In this document: piece by piece, positions 59,931-64,000 of the stretch
Numbering within the stretch: position 1 is the stretch's first letter
Layout: each line of letters starts with the position of its first letter
Source: Phycisphaerae bacterium
GTDB taxonomy: Bacteria; Planctomycetota; Phycisphaerae; Sedimentisphaerales; Anaerobacaceae
Assembly: GCA_030619925.1 (NCBI GenBank)
Contig: JAUXAL010000003.1
Coordinates: 1 to 64,000, forward strand
Length of the DNA stretch: 64,000 nucleotides
Direction: 5' to 3'
Translations under genes and position numbers: made by a program
The notes under the pieces: model-generated
The model's input: only the letters and a program-made list of their open reading frames with translations
Told to the model about the DNA's origin: nothing
Database searches by the model: none

Positions 59931-61466
59931 ATGACACAATCAGCTTTGGACAAATCGGCAAGTTATGGTGACATCGAAAAAGCGGCTTACGTTTACTCGG
60001 CTCTTCGGCGGACTCGGCCTAAATGTAGGCGGGACCTCAAAAACTACGTCAAAGTCTTCCTGGGCATAGACGTTCCCAACAAGAAAATCTGCCGGGAGCA
60101 TAATAGCCCGATGGACTATCTCTGGCACAGTTTCTCCGCTGATTTCACTGCAGACCGAAAAGCTAATGCCGATGCAATAATCTGGGCAAACCGCGCCGGC
60201 GGCAAAACCGAACTGGCTGCGGTCGCTACGCTTTTGGACTGCGTCTTTAAGCCGGGTTGCCAGGTCAGGATACTCGGCGGCTCAGGTGAGCAGTCCAGCA
60301 GAATGTATGAATACCTGACCGGCTTTCTACGCGACGGCCCGGCACCGCCGGGCTCTATCATACCCACCGTTGGTGGGTTTGAAGAATTTTTAGTGGCCCC
60401 TGCTCTAAAGGCAAAATGCCGCTTTGCCAACGATTCGGCTGTCGAGGTCCTGACGCAATCGGCAACTAGTGTCCGCGGCCAGCACATTCAGAAGCTCCGC
60501 TGCGATGAGGTCGAGCTTTTCGATGAGGATGTTTTTGCAGCCGCCAAGTTCACCACCCAAAGCACCGCTAATCTTCTGGCCGCAATGGAGATGATCAGCA
60601 CAATGCATCGACCTTACGGCTTGATGCAGGCAATAGTCTCGGCTGCACCGCAGTCCGGCACACCGGTCTTCAAATGGTGTGTATGGGAAGTCATTGAAAA
60701 GTGCACCGATAGAAGCTGCTCGCGGTGTCCCTTGTGGGATGACTGTCAGGGCAAAGCCAAAAAGGCTGATGGTTATCTGAAAATTGACGACTGCATAACA
60801 CAGATGCGCCGGGCCAGCAGGGCTGGCTGGGAAGCCGAAATGCTCTGCAAAAGGCCTTCGCTGGAAAATGTAGTTTTTGACGAGTTCGACCCGGCCAAAC
60901 ACGTCCAGCCAACCGATTATGACCCGAATCTGCCGCTCTACCGCACGCTTGATTTTGGGTTTGTAAATCCCTTTGTGTGTTTGTGGATTCAGGTTGATAG
61001 CGATGGCATAATTCGCGTGATAGATGAGTATGTCCGCAGCAGAGCGACAATTGATGTGCACGCTGAGGAAATAAAAAGCCGCACGGTCGTCGATGAAGAG
61101 CAGGTGGCGGCGACATTTTGCGACCCAGCGGGAAAAAGCGTAAATGATGTCACCGGCACAAGTGTGGTTCGGGAACTGCGAGCACTGGGGATAGTGGTGC
61201 GATTTAGGCAAAGCGGCATTTTGGAGGGCATTGAACTTATCCGCCGAGCAATTCGCTCAGGCGATGGCCAAAGCACGCTCGTAATCTCGCCGAGATGCCA
61301 GCGTCTGATAGAGGCGCTGCAGTGTTATCATTACCCCGAGCCCGGCAGCACTGCCGGCGGCGAACTACCGCTCAAAGACGGCGTGCACGACCACCCCATC
61401 GACGCCCTGCGATACTTCTTCGTCAACTACTACCGCACCACCAAAATCACAACCAGACGATACTAA
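59931..61466 (+). CDS. Phage terminase large subunit
   Basis: 511 residues. ATPase domain: Walker A-like ANRAGGKT (about 86-93), RILGGSGEQSSRMYEYL, Walker B LRCDEVELFDED (about 190). A cysteine motif C-x4-C-x2-C-x5-C (CTDRSCSRCPLWDDC, about 257-271) lies between ATPase and nuclease domains. RNase H-like nuclease: TLDFGFVNPFVCLWIQ (about 340), ATFCDPAG and HPIDALRYFF. It packages DNA into the capsid through the portal. A GGGGG site precedes the ATG. It sits downstream of the glycosidase fusion, away from both the small subunit and the portal. Confidence 0.88.
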   Translation: MTQSALDKSASYGDIEKAAYVYSALRRTRPKCRRDLKNYVKVFLGIDVPNKKICREHNSPMDYLWHSFSADFTADRKANADAIIWANRAGGKTELAAVATLLDCVFKPGCQVRILGGSGEQSSRMYEYLTGFLRDGPAPPGSIIPTVGGFEEFLVAPALKAKCRFANDSAVEVLTQSATSVRGQHIQKLRCDEVELFDEDVFAAAKFTTQSTANLLAAMEMISTMHRPYGLMQAIVSAAPQSGTPVFKWCVWEVIEKCTDRSCSRCPLWDDCQGKAKKADGYLKIDDCITQMRRASRAGWEAEMLCKRPSLENVVFDEFDPAKHVQPTDYDPNLPLYRTLDFGFVNPFVCLWIQVDSDGIIRVIDEYVRSRATIDVHAEEIKSRTVVDEEQVAATFCDPAGKSVNDVTGTSVVRELRALGIVVRFRQSGILEGIELIRRAIRSGDGQSTLVISPRCQRLIEALQCYHYPEPGSTAGGELPLKDGVHDHPIDALRYFFVNYYRTTKITTRRY

Positions 61467-61627
61467 GAGCAGAATCCCCATCAAATAAATCATAACTGAA
61501 ATCAAGAGTTTAGAAATTTGTTGAAAAGAACTCAAGGCAGCAAAGCTTTTACCCGATATTGCCAACAATTACGAGAGGAAACGCCAGGCAGAAAAACTTC
61601 GGAGGAATCGAACGGATAAAGGAGGAA

Positions 61628-61679
61628 ACAGGGCTGAGGTGCGGAGGGAGAGGAAAAAGCGAGATATCCTCAGCCCTGT
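61628..61679. ncRNA. GGGCTGAGG hairpin, copy 1
   Basis: ACAGGGCTGAGG (61628-61639) pairs perfectly with CCTCAGCCCTGT (61668-61679). The 28-base loop is purine-rich and contains GGAGGGAGAGGAA, resembling Shine-Dalgarno sequences. It has the look of a structured RNA or repeat unit; a related copy lies 395 bases downstream. Confidence 0.5.
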
Positions 61680-61686
61680 GAATGTG

Positions 61687-61711
61687 CTTTGATAATTATA
61701 ATATATCAAAG
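61687..61711. repeat. CTTTGATA hairpin
   Basis: CTTTGATA (61687-61694) and TATCAAAG (61704-61711) around a 9-base AT loop, eight bases after the first GGGCTGAGG hairpin. Possible terminator part, but no T tract. Confidence 0.45.
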
Positions 61712-62022
61712 AAGCTCTATAAGACTATGCTATTCTTGCCAAAAAATGTTCCTATCTGACGAAAATAATGCCTCCTGCAGAGAACCCAAAGAACCCACTA
61801 TCAACAGATGTCTAAAGTTATAATAACCTTTGGATGTGCATTTTGTCAAGAGTAATATTTAAATATTTTATGGTCAAACCAGAAAATTTCAAGGATTTCC
61901 ATTTCGCTATCTTTTTTCAAAAATGAGAATTCAGTAAAGAGCGGAAAAAGCAAGATTACGCAATACGAAACTGATAAGTCCACTTCTGACAGGCGGATAC
62001 GTTTTACGAAATATGAAAAAAA

Positions 62023-62071
62023 TGGGCTGAGGTAAGGAGGAGAAGAAGTGTCTGGAAAAAACCCCAGCCCA
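62023..62071. ncRNA. GGGCTGAGG hairpin, copy 2
   Basis: TGGGCTGAGGT (62023-62033) pairs with ACCCCAGCCCA (62061-62071) at 10 of 11 positions (one A-C mismatch). The loop begins AAGGAGGAGAAGAAG, again a Shine-Dalgarno-like purine run. Stem and loop start are shared with copy 1. Confidence 0.5.
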
Positions 62072-62317
62072 CAATCCATTACAAAATATATTACGCTTTA
62101 AACCGATAAAAGTTCAGCTTGTTCGCTATCCAGGAGACTATTTAAAGTTTTTTGAGACCCACCCAAATACCTTTTTCTGCATCTTACCCATCCTCCGTAG
62201 CGGCGATTGTATCGGGGCCGAGAGTGGAAAGACTTACTATTCACCTGGATTTTGTTTTAACTTTTGGTCAAAACCAGGCATAATTTAAGCACAGAAATCC
62301 ACTTTGGTGCGTACTGA

Positions 62318-62337
62318 CTTTAATATGTATATTAAAG
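62318..62337. promoter_or_regulatory. Palindromic operator-like site upstream of the FG-GAP gene
   Basis: CTTTAATAT-gt-ATATTAAAG is a perfect 9-bp inverted repeat with a 2-base centre, 54 bases before the ATG at 62392. The symmetry and position fit a dimeric repressor or activator site. No cognate regulator can be named. Confidence 0.45.
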
Positions 62338-62391
62338 CTGTCAGTTTATTATAACGGCAGTATAGACATACTTTAGCGAAAGGAATTTGCT

Positions 62392-63558
62392 ATGCTTTCT
62401 TATAACTGCAGAAACGTTCGGCGTTTATCTGCTTTTGTTACGGTGATTTGTCTGTTTTGTTCATTGGTATATGGAGGCTTCCCAAAGTTTGAATATCACC
62501 AAATCGCCCGAATCGGAAACAAAATGGGCCAGACATCTCTCGTAGATGTTGACAAAGATGGAGACCTGGACTGGATTGCCGGCTGCAACGGTGGAACAAT
62601 ATGGTGGTTCGAGTACAAAGCCCCGGATAACTGGGTCAGGCATACGCTCGGCCAAAAGGTTCTGACTGAGGTCGGTGGCACCGCATTCGATATAGACGGA
62701 GATGGATGGGTCGACCAGGTTTCAGGCGCCACCTGGTTCCGTAACACCAGAAAACCACGACAGCAGGAATTTATCAGGTATCCCAATGGAGCTATTACAA
62801 AAGCCCATGACAATGTGGCCGCTGATATCGACGGTGATGGCAAACTCGATGTGCTGGCTATGAGCGACAGAAGTGCATTGTACTGGTATAAGATTCCCGG
62901 TGACCCAACGAAAAAATGGAAAGGCCACAAAATCGGCGAAGCAGTCCATGGCGGAATTGACCCAACAGGTGTCGCTGATATCGACGGCGATGGCGACAAT
63001 GACGTTGTTCGCTCGAACGTCTGGTTCGAGAATGCCGACGGAAAAGGAACCAAGTGGGCCGAACATAACAACATCGATTTCGGACAACCCGGTGCAAGAT
63101 TCCCTCTGATGACAAAAACGTGGGTAGTGGATCTCGATAAGGATGGTGATAATGATGTCATTCAGGCAGAAGGAGATTGTGTGAGCGGACGCGTGGCGTG
63201 GCATGAAAACACCGATGGCAAGGGCCGAATTTGGATCAGACATATAATTGCACCCAAGGCCGGCCAGGACTTTCATTCACTCGCTGTGGCAGATTTCGAT
63301 AACGATGGCGACCTCGATGTCTTTTCAGGCTCAGGGCCATTGACAAAAAGCCCCACCCACAAATGGTTTATCTGGGAAAACCTGGACAAGAAAGGACGAA
63401 AGTGGAAAGAGCATATGATTCTTAGCGGCAAACGCTGCCACGAAGCTAAGGCAGCAGACGTCGACCGTGATGGCGATATTGACATCTGTTCCAAACCCTG
63501 GAACGGCGATGAGCACGTTTATCTTCGCAACATGCTAAACGAACAGAGTAGTCATTAG
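62392..63558 (+). CDS. Secreted FG-GAP/VCBS repeat protein
   Basis: 388 residues. Signal peptide (about 1-29, ending VYGG). The mature protein is a beta-propeller of FG-GAP/VCBS repeats, each carrying a calcium-binding loop such as DVDKDGDLDWIAG, DIDGDGWVDQVSG, DIDGDGKLDVLAM, DIDGDGDNDVVRS, DLDKDGDNDVIQA, DFDNDGDLDVFSG and DVDRDGDIDICS, seven in all. Such proteins bind ligands or matrices outside the cell. GAAAGGA precedes the start; a 20-base palindrome is just upstream. Confidence 0.9.
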   Translation: MLSYNCRNVRRLSAFVTVICLFCSLVYGGFPKFEYHQIARIGNKMGQTSLVDVDKDGDLDWIAGCNGGTIWWFEYKAPDNWVRHTLGQKVLTEVGGTAFDIDGDGWVDQVSGATWFRNTRKPRQQEFIRYPNGAITKAHDNVAADIDGDGKLDVLAMSDRSALYWYKIPGDPTKKWKGHKIGEAVHGGIDPTGVADIDGDGDNDVVRSNVWFENADGKGTKWAEHNNIDFGQPGARFPLMTKTWVVDLDKDGDNDVIQAEGDCVSGRVAWHENTDGKGRIWIRHIIAPKAGQDFHSLAVADFDNDGDLDVFSGSGPLTKSPTHKWFIWENLDKKGRKWKEHMILSGKRCHEAKAADVDRDGDIDICSKPWNGDEHVYLRNMLNEQSSH

Positions 63559-63618
63559 CATATTAAGTCATTGATACCTGTGGTATAAAATCGATACATT
63601 CAAGATAGGAGATCGAAA

Positions 63619-63870
63619 ATGAGACTGAATGTAAAAGCTTTTGCACTGACCTGTGGGCTGATTTGGGGTCTTGGCCTTTTCCTTCTGACCTGGTGGATAA
63701 TCGCCTTTGAGGGCTCTACAAAAGAAATCACGCTCATTGGACAAGTTTATCGCGGGTTCAACATAAGCCCGTTAGGCAGCGTCATTGGTTTGATCTGGGC
63801 CCTTGCAGATGGTATGATTGGTGGTGCTATATTCGCCTGGCTCTACAATTTAATTGCTGCCCGCCCTTGA
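63619..63870 (+). CDS. Holin-like small membrane protein
   Basis: 83 residues with two transmembrane segments (about 8-28 and 53-78). The sequence KAFALTCGLIWGLGLFLLTWWIIAFEG and IGQVYRGFNISPLGSVIGLIWALADGMIGGAIFAWLYN belongs to a conserved family often annotated as bacteriophage holin in environmental genomes, though lytic function is unproven. AGGAG upstream of the ATG. It follows the FG-GAP gene by 60 bases. Confidence 0.75.
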   Translation: MRLNVKAFALTCGLIWGLGLFLLTWWIIAFEGSTKEITLIGQVYRGFNISPLGSVIGLIWALADGMIGGAIFAWLYNLIAARP

Positions 63871-63979
63871 GACAAGACAGCTGCACAATCGTGATTGCGC
63901 ACCTGCTCGATCAGCCAATGGAATTATAGTTTGCCATGCCTGGCACCCTGCTGAAATGGTATGCAGAGCATACCCTACA

Positions 63980-64000
63980 AGTTTTCACACTGACCTGTGG
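63980..64000 (+). repeat. Partial copy of the holin-like gene start at the window end
   Basis: The last 21 bases match positions 63645-63665 of the holin-like gene almost exactly (TTTT-CACTGACCTGTGG shared). This may be the start of a tandem duplicate that continues outside the window; no in-frame ATG is visible before the edge. Confidence 0.35.

Larger units (their letters stand above)
61467..62391. other. Non-coding region after the terminase
   Basis: About 925 bases. Two related hairpins with purine-rich loops (61628-61679, 62023-62071), a further 8-bp hairpin (61687-61711) and a 20-base palindrome (62318-62337). A minus-strand ORF (61846-62079) is low-complexity and lacks a ribosome binding site, so it is not called. 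Confidence 0.5.

Noticed and set aside
61846..62079. 77-codon minus-strand ORF
   Set aside because: Phe/Ser-rich translation of AT-rich sequence, crosses the second GGGCTGAGG hairpin, no ribosome binding site.

Overview
The window is a chromosomal segment of a bacterium that looks like a planctomycete, most likely an uncultured member of the Phycisphaerae. This assignment is inferred from gene content, not from a marker search. The pointers are two secreted formylglycine sulfatases, Tat- and lipobox-tagged periplasmic enzymes, a remnant of a secreted Gfo/Idh/MocA-type oxidoreductase, a secreted FAD-oxidoreductase/glycosidase fusion, and moderate GC. The cell makes peptidoglycan: murE (with the DNPR motif of meso-diaminopimelate-adding enzymes), murF and mraY lie together.

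Layout. 0-2.5 kb: groES-groEL behind an unusual inverted-repeat leader, then a small membrane protein. 2.7-7.5 kb (minus): CBS protein, mraY, murF, murE. 7.8-15.2 kb: transglutaminase-like lipoprotein (+), then recJ, an SDR reductase, trxA, trxB and rmuC (all minus). 15.4-18.1 kb (+): HAD hydrolase, homocysteine S-methyltransferase, GNAT, ASCH protein. 18.3-23.2 kb: exported O-methyltransferase, APC permease, a Gly/Arg-rich exported repeat protein, an amidase-like protein without its usual zinc ligands, and a Tat-signal/oxidoreductase remnant. Three genes here share a duplicated leader and signal-peptide start. 23.2-33.6 kb: parvulin lipoprotein, UroD/MtaA-like methyltransferase, sulfatase with HEAT repeats, thioesterase, purF-purM, membrane protein, DUF503 protein and a TIM-barrel isomerase-like lipoprotein.

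33.7-61.5 kb holds a phage-derived locus in an odd arrangement. A minus-strand structural operon (portal, scaffold, major capsid, head/tail proteins, LamG protein, hub protein, small membrane proteins) spans 46.4 to 33.7 kb. A plus-strand block at 49.6-53.7 kb encodes a double-HTH regulator, a stand-alone ABC ATPase, a GNAT protein, a ParB-like protein, a Cys-rich mini-protein and a small-terminase-like protein. The large terminase follows only at 59.9 kb. Host-type genes sit inside the locus: a PfkB kinase and a SYLF lipoprotein between the two blocks, and a sulfatase plus a 1475-residue FAD-oxidoreductase/glycosidase fusion between the two terminase genes. I see no integrase, replication gene, endolysin or tape-measure gene. 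The dispersed repeats of the chromosome have also spread through the phage genes. Together this suggests a long-resident, possibly domesticated particle locus rather than a fresh prophage.

61.5-64 kb: a 0.9 kb non-coding stretch with paired hairpins, an FG-GAP/VCBS secreted protein and a holin-like small membrane protein.

The most pervasive unusual feature is a set of short palindromic and low-complexity repeat families. They lie not only between genes but in frame inside conserved genes (murE, murF, recJ, pfkB, a sulfatase, GNAT, parB, the small terminase), adding peptide segments to otherwise conserved enzymes. No tRNA, rRNA or CRISPR array was recognised.
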